A DNA stretch of 32,781 nucleotides. Origin: a bacterium MS4. GTDB lineage: Bacteria; Bacillota; Clostridia; Oscillospirales; Acutalibacteraceae. The position numbers and the translations under genes are program-made. The stretch lies in the NCBI GenBank assembly GCA_000752215.1, contig CCFG01000007.1, positions 1-32,781 of the forward strand, given 5' to 3'. Numbering within the stretch: position 1 is the first letter of the stretch; every line of letters starts with the position of its first letter. Of this stretch, positions 18,521 to 25,588 are shown piece by piece. Under the pieces are notes generated by a model. That model did not search any database. It was given only the letters and a program-made list of their open reading frames with translations, and was not told the DNA's origin.

Positions 18521-18700
18521 ATGCGGACCTGCCGGTCGGGAAGCGCCTACGGCAATACTCTAAAGGGAAGGACTCCCTCCGCCGCGCCGGGCGCGACACC
18601 TCCCTCACAGAGGGAGGCGGGAGATTAGGCTCCCTCAAAGAGGGAGCCGGAAAGCAAAGCCTGACTAAGGGATTTCCACGGGAGCATAGATGAGGGAGTC
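18521..18700 (+). repeat. Interspersed repeat, copy 2
   Basis: The first 100 bases match copy 1 in two blocks (18521-18556 and 18580-18621). The copy then continues with GGCTCCCTCAAAGAGGGAGCC, a perfect palindrome, and TGACTAAGGGA, which resembles the GACTGAGGGAGT end of the repeat at 22355-22366. Confidence 0.75.
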
Positions 18701-18774
18701 CGCATTTTCTTCCTTTTGGTTTTCATTGACGATATACGGGAAAGCAAGGCTCCAAAACAGAAAAGGAGGGTATC

Positions 18775-19449
18775 ATGGTCAAAATCAATTATCAGAAGCA
18801 GCTGGACGCTACGATTGCCGGGCTGCACGGCGAAACACCCTCCCTTTTGCTCCATAGCTGCTGCGCGCCGTGCAGCAGCTATGTGCTGGAATACCTTTCG
18901 GACTATTTCCGGATTACGCTGTTTTATTACAACCCCAACATTTCCCCGGAGGACGAATACCGCAAACGCGTGGAAGAAGTGAAGCGTCTGATTGCGGCGC
19001 TCCCGGTGAAGAACCCCGTCTCCTTTCTGGAGGGAAACTATGACACCGACCGCTTTTTCGCCCTTGCGAAGGGGCATGAGGACGAGCCGGAGGGCGGCGA
19101 TCGCTGTTTTTCCTGCTACGCCCTGCGGCTGCGGGAAGCCGCACAGGTGGCAAAAGAGGGCGGGTTCGACTGCTTTACGACCACCCTTTCCATCAGCCCC
19201 TACAAAAACGCGGAAAAGCTGAACACCATCGGCGCGCAGCTGGAAAAGGAATACGGCGTGCGCTATCTGTATTCCGATTTTAAAAAGAAAAACGGCTACC
19301 GGCGTTCCATTGAGCTTTCGGCAAAATACGATCTGTACCGGCAGGATTATTGCGGCTGTGTATTTTCCAAAGCGGAGCATGACCGCCGTTTAAAAGTTCA
19401 AAACTTTTCCACACAAGAAGGACAGCCAGTGGAAAACCTTCCGATTTGA
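18775..19449 (+). CDS. queH: Epoxyqueuosine reductase QueH
   Basis: The 224-residue protein does the last step of queuosine synthesis, reducing epoxyqueuosine in tRNA, as the non-cobalamin alternative to QueG. It has the QueH (DUF208) cysteine pattern: SCCAPCSS (about residues 23-30), RCFSCYALRL and YCGCVFS near the C-terminus, which bind the iron centres. TTTLSISPYKN is another family motif. AAAGGAGGG lies just before the ATG. No other queuosine gene is in the window. The upstream 731 bases are repeat-filled, and a hairpin with T-run follows the stop. Confidence 0.95.
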   Translation: MVKINYQKQLDATIAGLHGETPSLLLHSCCAPCSSYVLEYLSDYFRITLFYYNPNISPEDEYRKRVEEVKRLIAALPVKNPVSFLEGNYDTDRFFALAKGHEDEPEGGDRCFSCYALRLREAAQVAKEGGFDCFTTTLSISPYKNAEKLNTIGAQLEKEYGVRYLYSDFKKKNGYRRSIELSAKYDLYRQDYCGCVFSKAEHDRRLKVQNFSTQEGQPVENLPI

Positions 19450-19461
19450 TCCTCGGCAGGA

Positions 19462-19497
19462 AAATCCGGCCCAAAATTTTCAATGGGCCTGGTTTTT
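19462..19497 (+). terminator. Terminator-like hairpin after queH
   Basis: GGCCCA (19469-19474) pairs with TGGGCC (19484-19489), extended outward by CC/GG past a bulged T, with TTTTT at 19493-19497. It lies 31 bases before the chosen start of the transporter gene. Confidence 0.55.
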
Positions 19498-19527
19498 GCG
19501 TCCGGATTCAGACGGGAGGTTTTTTCT

Positions 19528-20676
19528 TTGAATAAAAAGAATGTCTATCTGCTGTACGGCGTCGCCCTGCTTCAGGGCATGGTGTTCTACGCGCCCATTG
19601 CCACGCTGTACCGGCAGGAGCGCGGGGTGGGGATTTTTGAGATCACGCTGATCGAAAGCATCAGCATGGTGGTCAGCCTTGCGCTTGAGCTTCCATGGGG
19701 CTTTCTGGCGGAACGAATCGGATACCGCCGGACCCTGCTGATTTGTAACTTTTTCTATTTTATATCAAAAATCGTCTTCTGGCAGGCGGCCGGCTTCGGC
19801 ATGTTCCTGCTGGAACGGCTGATTCTTGCCGTGGTGATCAGCGGCCTTTCCGGCTGTGACAGCGCGTTTCTCTATCTTTCGGCAGGAAAGGCCGATTCCC
19901 TGCGGGTATTCGGCATTTATTCCGCCATGGGTTCCGCCGGAACTCTGATTGCCGCGACAGTATTTTCCCTTTTTCTGCACGGAAACAGTTCCCTGTCCGC
20001 ACTTTTCACGGTTTTCAGCTACGGGTTCTCACTCCTTTTAACAATCTTTTCAACAGAAGTTGAAAACCATGTTGAAAACTCCCACAATTTTAAAAAACAG
20101 GCGCTCGAAATGCTCGCCGTCCTAAAAAAACAAAAGCGCTTTTTCCTGTTTTTACTGGCGGCGGTGCTGTTTGCGGAATGCAGCCATACGATTACGGGCT
20201 TTCTCAACCAGCTTCAGTATCTGCGCGGGGGAATCCGGCCGGAAACCATGGGCCTGCTGTATATTCCGGCAATTGTCGCCGAGCTGTTCGCCGCGCGTTC
20301 CCACCGGCTGGTCGGCCGGATGGGGGAAGGCAAAGCCTGTACGCTGTTATTTCTGACCGGGGGCGCGGCGTGTCTGGCCATGTTTTTTTCCGCGAATCCG
20401 GTGCTTTCCGTAGGATGCGTGGTTCTGCTGCGCGCCGCCGCCGCCCTTTTTGTCCCCATCCAGATGGAGGTGGAAAACCGCACGGTTTCCGACGGGAACC
20501 GCGCCGCTGTTCTTTCCGCCTACTCGGTCGCTATGGACGTGGTTTCCGTCGGCACCAATCTGCTGTTCGGCAAAGCGGCACAGGCGGACGTCGCGGTATC
20601 CATGCTGCTGGGCGCGGGCTTTTGCTTTGCGGCACTTTTGTCCTACGGAATCTGGAGGCGGGCAGGAAACCGGTAA
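19528..20676 (+). CDS. MFS transporter
   Basis: The predicted 382-residue protein has about 10-12 hydrophobic segments with the major facilitator layout: an early signature-like loop ALELPWGFLAERIGYRRT (the short loop between segments 2 and 3), a central soluble loop (VENHVENSHNFKKQALEMLAVLKKQKR, roughly residues 185-210), and a second half of six segments. I chose TTG 19528, with GGGAGG 8 bases upstream. An ATG at 19483 in the same frame lies inside the preceding hairpin and has no binding site. The substrate is unknown; nothing in the neighbours fixes it. Confidence 0.85.
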   Translation: MNKKNVYLLYGVALLQGMVFYAPIATLYRQERGVGIFEITLIESISMVVSLALELPWGFLAERIGYRRTLLICNFFYFISKIVFWQAAGFGMFLLERLILAVVISGLSGCDSAFLYLSAGKADSLRVFGIYSAMGSAGTLIAATVFSLFLHGNSSLSALFTVFSYGFSLLLTIFSTEVENHVENSHNFKKQALEMLAVLKKQKRFFLFLLAAVLFAECSHTITGFLNQLQYLRGGIRPETMGLLYIPAIVAELFAARSHRLVGRMGEGKACTLLFLTGGAACLAMFFSANPVLSVGCVVLLRAAAALFVPIQMEVENRTVSDGNRAAVLSAYSVAMDVVSVGTNLLFGKAAQADVAVSMLLGAGFCFAALLSYGIWRRAGNR

Positions 20677-20686
20677 CACATTTTTG

Positions 20687-20715
20687 TTTACAATCTGCTT
20701 TGACGGTGCTATGAT
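20687..20715 (+). promoter_or_regulatory. Sigma-A-type promoter for the HxlR gene and aldo-keto reductase
   Basis: TTTACA (20687-20692), a 17-base spacer and TATGAT (20710-20715). The start should be near 20722, with a leader of about 115 bases. Confidence 0.6.
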
Positions 20716-20736
20716 ATGCTTATTATTCATGATATA

Positions 20737-20751
20737 CTCAATATTATTGAG
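20737..20751. promoter_or_regulatory. Perfect palindrome downstream of the HxlR promoter (likely operator)
   Basis: CTCAATA-T-TATTGAG is a perfect 15-base palindrome about 15 bases past the predicted start site. HxlR-family dimers bind short inverted repeats next to their own promoters, so this is a good autoregulation candidate. Confidence 0.5.
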
Positions 20752-20836
20752 TGGGGCAGTCTTGAAAATCGGGCGTCTGGAACCCGCGTGGTAAAATTGC
20801 GGCTGTGCCGATGATCCGAAGCGTCGGAGGCAGAAC

Positions 20837-21244
20837 ATGAAAAAGGACAAGGAAAAGAAAAAGAAGCGTGCAAAGCGCCCGGAGCCAAAACAGGAGTCTG
20901 CGGAAAAAGCTCGGGAAGGCGTGGTGGAGGAACCTTCCGAGGACCCTCTTTCGTATGCGCTGACCGCGGTGGGCGGCAAATGGAAGCTCCGGATTCTGTG
21001 GACGCTGCGCGGCGGCACAAGCCTTCGCTACGGCGAAATCAAGCAGCAGATTCCCCCGATCACCGACATGATGCTCAGCCAGAGCCTGCGCGAGTTGACG
21101 GCCTCCGGGCTGATTGTACGCCAGCAGTTCCAGCAGATTCCACCGAAGGTGGAGTACCGGATCACTCCCGCCGGAGGCGACCTGATTCCCGCGGTGGAGC
21201 TTCTGTGCGCTTGGGCTTCAAAACAAATCAAAGGAGAGAAATAA
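20837..21244 (+). CDS. HxlR-family winged-helix transcriptional regulator
   Basis: The 135-residue protein has an HxlR winged helix (about residues 38-130): DPLSYALTAVGGKWKLRILWTL, then LRYGEIKQQIPPITDMMLSQSLRELTASGLIVR and PKVEYRITPAG. The usual N-terminal cysteine (CPV) is absent, replaced by about 36 residues rich in Lys, Glu and Arg. HxlR proteins often sense reactive aldehydes, quinones or redox state and control a neighbouring detoxifying enzyme. The aldo-keto reductase gene starts 1 base after its stop, fitting that pattern. With only one cysteine (LLCAWA, far from the helix-turn-helix) the sensing mode is unclear. Confidence 0.9.
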   Translation: MKKDKEKKKKRAKRPEPKQESAEKAREGVVEEPSEDPLSYALTAVGGKWKLRILWTLRGGTSLRYGEIKQQIPPITDMMLSQSLRELTASGLIVRQQFQQIPPKVEYRITPAGGDLIPAVELLCAWASKQIKGEK

Positions 21245-21245
21245 C

Positions 21246-22259
21246 ATGGAACGATACACCCTGGTCCCCCCTTACACCGCGGAGGAAACGCGTTACACGC
21301 AGATGCAGTACCGCCGCTGCGGCAGGAGCGGCTTGAAGCTGAGCGCCGTTTCGCTCGGCTACTGGCACAATTTCGGCACCTACGACCAGTACGAAACCGC
21401 CCGCGCGGTCACCCGCCGCGCGTTTGACCTTGGTATTACCGTTTTTGACCTTGCCAACAACTACGGTCCCCCGGCGGGCAGCGCGGAGGAAACCTTCGGC
21501 CGCCTGATGAAGGAGGACATGCACCCTTACCGCGACGAAATGGTCATCACCACCAAAGCGGGCTACACCATGTGGCCCGGCCCGTACGGTGATTTCGGCT
21601 CCCGCAAGTACCTGCTCGCGAGCCTTGACCAGAGCCTGAAACGGATGGGGCTTGATTATGTGGATATCTTTTACCATCACCGCATGGACCCGGAGACCCC
21701 GCTGGAAGAAACCATGGGCGCACTCGCGCACGCGGTAAAGAGCGGCAAGGCGCTTTACGCCGGGATTTCCAACTACAGTCCCGAAAAGGCAAAGGAAGCC
21801 GCTTCCCTTTTGAAGGAGATGGGCGTTCCCTGCCTGATCTGCCAGTCGCGCTACAGCCTGCTGGACAGAAAGGTGGAACAGGACGGGCTGTTTGAGGCGC
21901 TTTCCGGCTGCGGAATGGGCGCGACCGCGTTCAGCCCGCTGGCACAGGGCCTTCTGACCGGAAAATACAACAACGGCATCCCGCAGGATTCCCGCGCGGC
22001 GGGAGCTTCCGTCTTTTTGAACAAGGACCGCATTACGCCCGAAACCATCGAAAAGGTCGTCGCGCTCGGCAAGCTGGCGGCGCGCCGGGGCCAGACTACC
22101 GCGCAGTTCTCCCTTTCGTGGGTGCTGCGCCAGCCGGTGATGGCCAGCGTGCTGATCGGCGCCAGCCGCGTTTCCCAATTGGAAGAGAATATGGGCGCGC
22201 TGGACAATCTGGATTTCTCGGAAGAAGAAATCCGCGAAATAGACGCGATTTTGCGGTAA
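21246..22259 (+). CDS. Aldo-keto reductase (YghZ/AKR14-like)
   Basis: The 337-residue NAD(P)H-dependent reductase has the aldo-keto reductase tetrad: Asp and Tyr in DLANNYG, Lys in ITTKAGY and His in YHHRMD, followed by the NADP-binding segment near VLIGASRVSQLEENM. The N-terminal extension and NNYGPPAGSAEETFG loop resemble YghZ, which reduces L-glyceraldehyde-3-phosphate and methylglyoxal. It shares a transcript with the HxlR gene, with AAAGGAG before the ATG. mgsA in this same window makes methylglyoxal, so a detoxifying role is plausible but inferred. Confidence 0.92.
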   Translation: MERYTLVPPYTAEETRYTQMQYRRCGRSGLKLSAVSLGYWHNFGTYDQYETARAVTRRAFDLGITVFDLANNYGPPAGSAEETFGRLMKEDMHPYRDEMVITTKAGYTMWPGPYGDFGSRKYLLASLDQSLKRMGLDYVDIFYHHRMDPETPLEETMGALAHAVKSGKALYAGISNYSPEKAKEAASLLKEMGVPCLICQSRYSLLDRKVEQDGLFEALSGCGMGATAFSPLAQGLLTGKYNNGIPQDSRAAGASVFLNKDRITPETIEKVVALGKLAARRGQTTAQFSLSWVLRQPVMASVLIGASRVSQLEENMGALDNLDFSEEEIREIDAILR

Positions 22260-22290
22260 CGGCGTATTAAAAAGCCTGTACCCTCTTTTG

Positions 22291-22370
22291 GGCTCCTTCT
22301 TAGAGGGAGGCAGGGCTTCAGCCCCTTCCCCAAGGGGGCTGACAGGCGAAGCCCGACTGAGGGAGTTTTA
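22291..22370 (+). repeat. Interspersed palindromic repeat (GACTGAGGGAGT type)
   Basis: GGCTCC...GGGAGG, CCCCTTCCCCAAGGGGG and GGGCTTC...GAAGCCC give nested inverted arms, ending GACTGAGGGAGTTTTA (22355-22370). Related pieces lie at 16068-16091 and 18599-18700. Confidence 0.7.
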
Positions 22371-22397
22371 CGGAAGCGAACCGGAAGTTACTTTTTG

Positions 22398-22420
22398 GCC
22401 CCCCGGAAGGGGGGCTTTTT
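22398..22420 (+). terminator. Terminator after the aldo-keto reductase
   Basis: GCCCCCC (22398-22404), GGAA loop, GGGGGGC (22409-22415) and TTTTT. A compact, strong intrinsic terminator. Confidence 0.85.
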
Positions 22421-22456
22421 GCGCCTGATTCCGACTTTTTTTACAACTGTATCAAA

Positions 22457-22513
22457 ATGGTACATATAGCGTGATAATTCTAATAATTAAAAATTTAACG
22501 CTATATCTTGTGG
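22457..22513. promoter_or_regulatory. Pair of NrdR-box-like sites upstream of nrdD
   Basis: Compared with the NrdR box consensus as I know it (ACACTATATATAGTGT), 22457-22472 matches 11 of 16 bases and 22498-22513 matches 12 of 16. Together they contain an exact inverted pair, ATATAGCGT (22464-22472) and ACGCTATAT (22498-22506). The sites are 41 bases apart, about four helical turns, and end 9 bases before the -35 box. NrdR represses ribonucleotide reductase genes when dATP is high. Confidence 0.6.
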
Positions 22514-22522
22514 AAATTACCC

Positions 22523-22551
22523 TTGACAAGTACCTGGTATTGCAGTAAAAT
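22523..22551 (+). promoter_or_regulatory. Sigma-A-type promoter for nrdD-nrdG
   Basis: A perfect TTGACA (22523-22528), a 17-base spacer and TAAAAT (22546-22551). The leader to nrdD is about 58 bases. Confidence 0.75.
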
Positions 22552-22615
22552 TCAAAGTACCCACTGAAAAAAGGGGCAAATTACGGTATTTTTGCTTTGA
22601 AAGGAATGTTTCTAA

Positions 22616-24949
22616 ATGGCTGTCAAAATACAGAAGCGCAACGGTGTGGTTGTGACGTTCGATAAAGAAAAAATTCGCAATGCGATTTATAAAGCCAATC
22701 AGGCGGTTGCGGAGGAAGAGATGGGCGCGCCCGTCCTTGACCGGCTGACGGGCAAGGTAGTCAGGACTTTTCAGGGCGACAGCGTCCCCACCGTCGAGCA
22801 GGTGCAGGATGCGGTGGAGGAAACCCTGATTGCCGCGGACTACGCCAAAACCGCAAAGGCTTACATCCTTTACCGCGCGGAGCACACCAAAATCCGCCAG
22901 GCTGAGGGCGACCTGATGAACATCTACAAGGAACTGACCTTCCGCGACGCGAAGGATGCCGATATCAAGCGCGAGAACGCGAACATCGACGCGGATACCG
23001 CCATGGGGACCATGCTGAAATACGGTTCCGAGGGCTCCAAATATTTTATCAACAACTACGTCCTTCCGAAAGATATTGCCGCAGCGCATATTGACGGCGA
23101 CATCCATATCCACGACGAGGACTTCTATATGCTGACGGAAACCTGCTGCCAGATCGATCTGATCAAGCTGTTCAAGGGCGGCTTCTGCACCGGCCACGGC
23201 GCGCTGCGCGAGCCGAACGACATCCGCTCCTACGCCGCGCTGGCCTGTATTGCGATTCAGGCCAACCAGAACGAAATGCACGGCGGGCAGTCCATTCCGA
23301 ATTTCGATTATTCCCTGGCGCCGGGCGTCGCCAAAACCTTCCGGAAGGCTTATTTCAAAGCCCTCTCCCAGTTTTTCCAGGTTGCAAACGGCATGAAGGA
23401 AACGGACGCCGACGCGCTGGTCAAAACCATTCAGGCGGATTTGGGCATGGACATTACGCTTTCCACTGTCGACCGGTACGGCGATGCTTTGAAAGCCTAC
23501 CTTCCGGAACACCAGAAGAAAAACAGCTTTGAAGAAATCTCCGAAGAGGAAGCCGCGCGCGCGCATCGATATGCCGTAAAGACCGGCACCTCCAACACCG
23601 AGTCGGCAACCTATCAGGCGATGGAAGCTCTAATACATAATCTGAACACCATGAATTCCCGCGCGGGCGCGCAGGTCCCGTTCTCTTCCATCAACTACGG
23701 CACCGACACCTCGCCGGAAGCGCGGATGCTCGTCCGAAATCTGCTGAACGCCACCTCCGCCGGACTGGGCGACGGCGAAACGCCGATTTTCCCCGTACAG
23801 ATTTTTAAGGTAAAAGAGGGCGTCAACTACAACGCGAGCGACCCCAACTACGATCTGTTCAAGCTGGCCTGCAAGGTAAGCGCGAAGCGCCTGTTCCCGA
23901 ATTTCAGCTTTATCGACGCACCGTTCAACCTGCAGTACTATCAGGAAGGCGACTACAACACGGAAGTGGCCTATATGGGCTGCCGCACCCGCGTCATGGG
24001 AAACACCCACGACAGGACGAAGGAACTCACCTGCGGACGCGGAAATCTGAGCTTTACCTCGCTGAACCTTCCCCGCATTGCGATCGAAGCGAAGGGCGAC
24101 CTCAAGGCTTTCTATGAAACGCTGGACAAACGGATGGATCTCGTCATCCGTCAGCTGATGCACCGCTTTAAAATCCAGTGCTCCAAAAAGGTATACAACT
24201 ATCCGTTCCTGATGGGGCAAGGCGTCTGGATCGACTCCGAAAAGCTTGACCCGCAGGACAGTGTGGAAGAGGTCCTGAAGCACGGCACCCTGAGCATGGG
24301 CTTTATCGGCCTTGCCGAAACGCTGAAAGCGCTGACCGGCAAGCATCACGGGGAAAGCGCGGAGAGCCAGAAGCTCGGCCTTGAAATCGTTTCCTATATG
24401 AGAAAGCGGATGGACGATGAATCGGCGAAAACCGGCCTGAACTTCACCCTGCTCGCCACTCCGGCGGAAGGACTTTCCGGCCGCTTCGTGCGCATAGACC
24501 AGAAGAAATACGGCAAAATCCCGGGCGTCACCGACCGCGAATACTACACGAACTCCTTCCATGTGCCCGTTTATTTCCCGATCAAGGCGTTTCAGAAAAT
24601 CGAGCTGGAAGCGCCGTACCACGCAATGACCAACGCGGGCCATATCAGCTATGTGGAGCTGGACGGCGACACCTGCAAAAATATCGACGCGTTTGAAGCG
24701 GTGATCCGCTGCATGAAGGAACACGGCATCGGCTACGGTTCGGTGAACCACCCGGTCGACCGTGACCCGGTCTGCGGCTTCAACGGGATTATCGACAACG
24801 AATGCCCCAAGTGCCACCGCTCCGAAAACGACGGCGGCCCCAAATTTGAGCGTATCCGCAGGATCACCGGGTATCTGGTGGGCACCACCGACCGGTGGAA
24901 CAATGCGAAGCGCGCGGAAGAAAGGGACAGAGTGAAGCATGGGCTCTAA
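22616..24949 (+). CDS. nrdD: Anaerobic (class III) ribonucleoside-triphosphate reductase
   Basis: The 777-residue glycyl-radical enzyme reduces ribonucleoside triphosphates to deoxy forms without oxygen. Residues 1-95 are an ATP-cone (KIQKRNGVVVTFDKEKI...) for dATP/ATP control. The barrel includes HGGQSIPNFD and CGRGNLSFTSLNLPRIA. Near the C-terminus are a cysteine-rich zinc-site segment (VCGFNG...NECPKCHR) and RRITGYLVG, where the radical should form on Gly752. The length is typical for the ATP-cone type. Its last 11 bases overlap nrdG, so the two are coupled. Control by NrdR is suggested by the upstream sites. Confidence 0.97.
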   Translation: MAVKIQKRNGVVVTFDKEKIRNAIYKANQAVAEEEMGAPVLDRLTGKVVRTFQGDSVPTVEQVQDAVEETLIAADYAKTAKAYILYRAEHTKIRQAEGDLMNIYKELTFRDAKDADIKRENANIDADTAMGTMLKYGSEGSKYFINNYVLPKDIAAAHIDGDIHIHDEDFYMLTETCCQIDLIKLFKGGFCTGHGALREPNDIRSYAALACIAIQANQNEMHGGQSIPNFDYSLAPGVAKTFRKAYFKALSQFFQVANGMKETDADALVKTIQADLGMDITLSTVDRYGDALKAYLPEHQKKNSFEEISEEEAARAHRYAVKTGTSNTESATYQAMEALIHNLNTMNSRAGAQVPFSSINYGTDTSPEARMLVRNLLNATSAGLGDGETPIFPVQIFKVKEGVNYNASDPNYDLFKLACKVSAKRLFPNFSFIDAPFNLQYYQEGDYNTEVAYMGCRTRVMGNTHDRTKELTCGRGNLSFTSLNLPRIAIEAKGDLKAFYETLDKRMDLVIRQLMHRFKIQCSKKVYNYPFLMGQGVWIDSEKLDPQDSVEEVLKHGTLSMGFIGLAETLKALTGKHHGESAESQKLGLEIVSYMRKRMDDESAKTGLNFTLLATPAEGLSGRFVRIDQKKYGKIPGVTDREYYTNSFHVPVYFPIKAFQKIELEAPYHAMTNAGHISYVELDGDTCKNIDAFEAVIRCMKEHGIGYGSVNHPVDRDPVCGFNGIIDNECPKCHRSENDGGPKFERIRRITGYLVGTTDRWNNAKRAEERDRVKHGL

Positions 24950-25460
24950 GCTGAAAATCTGCGGGGTCGAGCCCGAATCGATCGTGGACGGAAAGGGCTT
25001 CCGCTATGTGGTGTTTGCACAGGGCTGCCCCCACCGCTGCCCCGGCTGCCACAATCCGCAGTCCCACGATTTTAACGGCGGAAAATGGGCGGATATTGAC
25101 GACCTGTTCGCCGAAATCTGTGAAAACCCGCTGCTGAAGGGCGTGACCTTCAGCGGAGGGGAGCCTTTTTCCCAGCCGAAGCCGCTGGTGGAGCTGGCCA
25201 GGCGGATCCACGCAAGAAAGCTGGACCTGACCGTCTTTACGGGCTATACCTATGAGGAGCTTTGCGCGCGGCACGACCCGGACACCGACGCGCTGCTGAG
25301 GGAAGCCGACGTGCTGATCGACGGGCCGTTTCTGCAGGAGCAGAAGGACCTGACCCTTGTGTTTAGGGGGAGCCGGAACCAGCGCGTCATTGATATGAAC
25401 CGAACGAGAGAAACCGGCGCGATCGTGCTGGATGAAGTCGAAAAAGAAGCATTCTCCTGA
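24939..25460 (+). CDS. nrdG: Anaerobic ribonucleotide reductase activating enzyme (radical SAM)
   Basis: The 173-residue radical SAM protein makes the glycyl radical on NrdD. The 4Fe-4S ligands are Cys30, Cys34 and Cys37 in CPHRCPGC; VTFSGGEPF is the GGE motif that binds the SAM amino group. The length suits NrdG. The ATG lies within the last 11 bases of nrdD. The terminator at 25445-25475 begins inside the final codons. Confidence 0.97.
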   Translation: MGSKLKICGVEPESIVDGKGFRYVVFAQGCPHRCPGCHNPQSHDFNGGKWADIDDLFAEICENPLLKGVTFSGGEPFSQPKPLVELARRIHARKLDLTVFTGYTYEELCARHDPDTDALLREADVLIDGPFLQEQKDLTLVFRGSRNQRVIDMNRTRETGAIVLDEVEKEAFS

Positions 25461-25475
25461 CGGAGGATGCTTCTT
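25445..25475 (+). terminator. Terminator after nrdG
   Basis: AGAAGCATTCTCC pairs with GGAGGATGCTTCT across TGAC with one mismatch, followed by TTTTT. The left arm includes the last nrdG codons and the loop region carries its stop. Confidence 0.88.
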
Positions 25476-25521
25476 TTTCGTAAAAATATAGGTTTTCCTG
25501 TGTCAAATTTCCCTTGTCAAT

Positions 25522-25550
25522 TTGATTTCCATGTGTTACCATAATTATAT
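25522..25550 (+). promoter_or_regulatory. Possible promoter of the pilus-like operon
   Basis: TTGATT (25522-25527), 17 bases, TTATAT (25545-25550) within an AT-rich stretch. The boxes are weak matches, which would suit a promoter needing an activator. Confidence 0.35.
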
Positions 25551-25588
25551 ATATTCCGGCATATTTTTTCGGAAAGGGATGAGTGCTT

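Larger units (their letters stand above)
18312..18739. repeat. Segment bounded by inverted ends (MITE-like)
   Basis: The left end CCGTAT plus CCGTCAATGAAAACC (18312-18335) is repeated inverted at the right end, GGTTTTCATTGACGA plus ATACGG (18718-18739). Between lie about 380 bases with no coding potential. Size and inverted ends suit a miniature mobile element, but no target duplication could be confirmed. Confidence 0.4.
18044..18774. other. Gene-free intergenic region rich in repeats
   Basis: These 731 bases contain no gene I can support. They hold a promoter (18089-18117), two related copies of a repeat (18133-18262, 18521-18700), a pair of inverted ends (18312-18335 and 18718-18739), and two long perfect hairpins (18383-18432, 18443-18470). 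Small open frames here read through repeats and lack binding sites. The final 15 bases carry the queH ribosome binding site. Confidence 0.75.
22260..22615. other. Intergenic region before nrdD: repeat, terminator, NrdR-like boxes, promoter
   Basis: These 356 bases hold a palindromic repeat (22291-22370), a strong terminator (22398-22420), two NrdR-box-like sites (22457-22472, 22498-22513) and the nrdD promoter (22523-22551). No small gene was seen. Confidence 0.8.

Noticed and set aside
18133-18621. Direct repeats that could suggest a CRISPR array
   Set aside because: Only two copies, about 390 bases apart, with internal differences and no regular spacers or cas genes.
18312-18739. A full insertion sequence
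   Set aside because: The enclosed 380 bases have no transposase frame; only a non-autonomous element remains possible.
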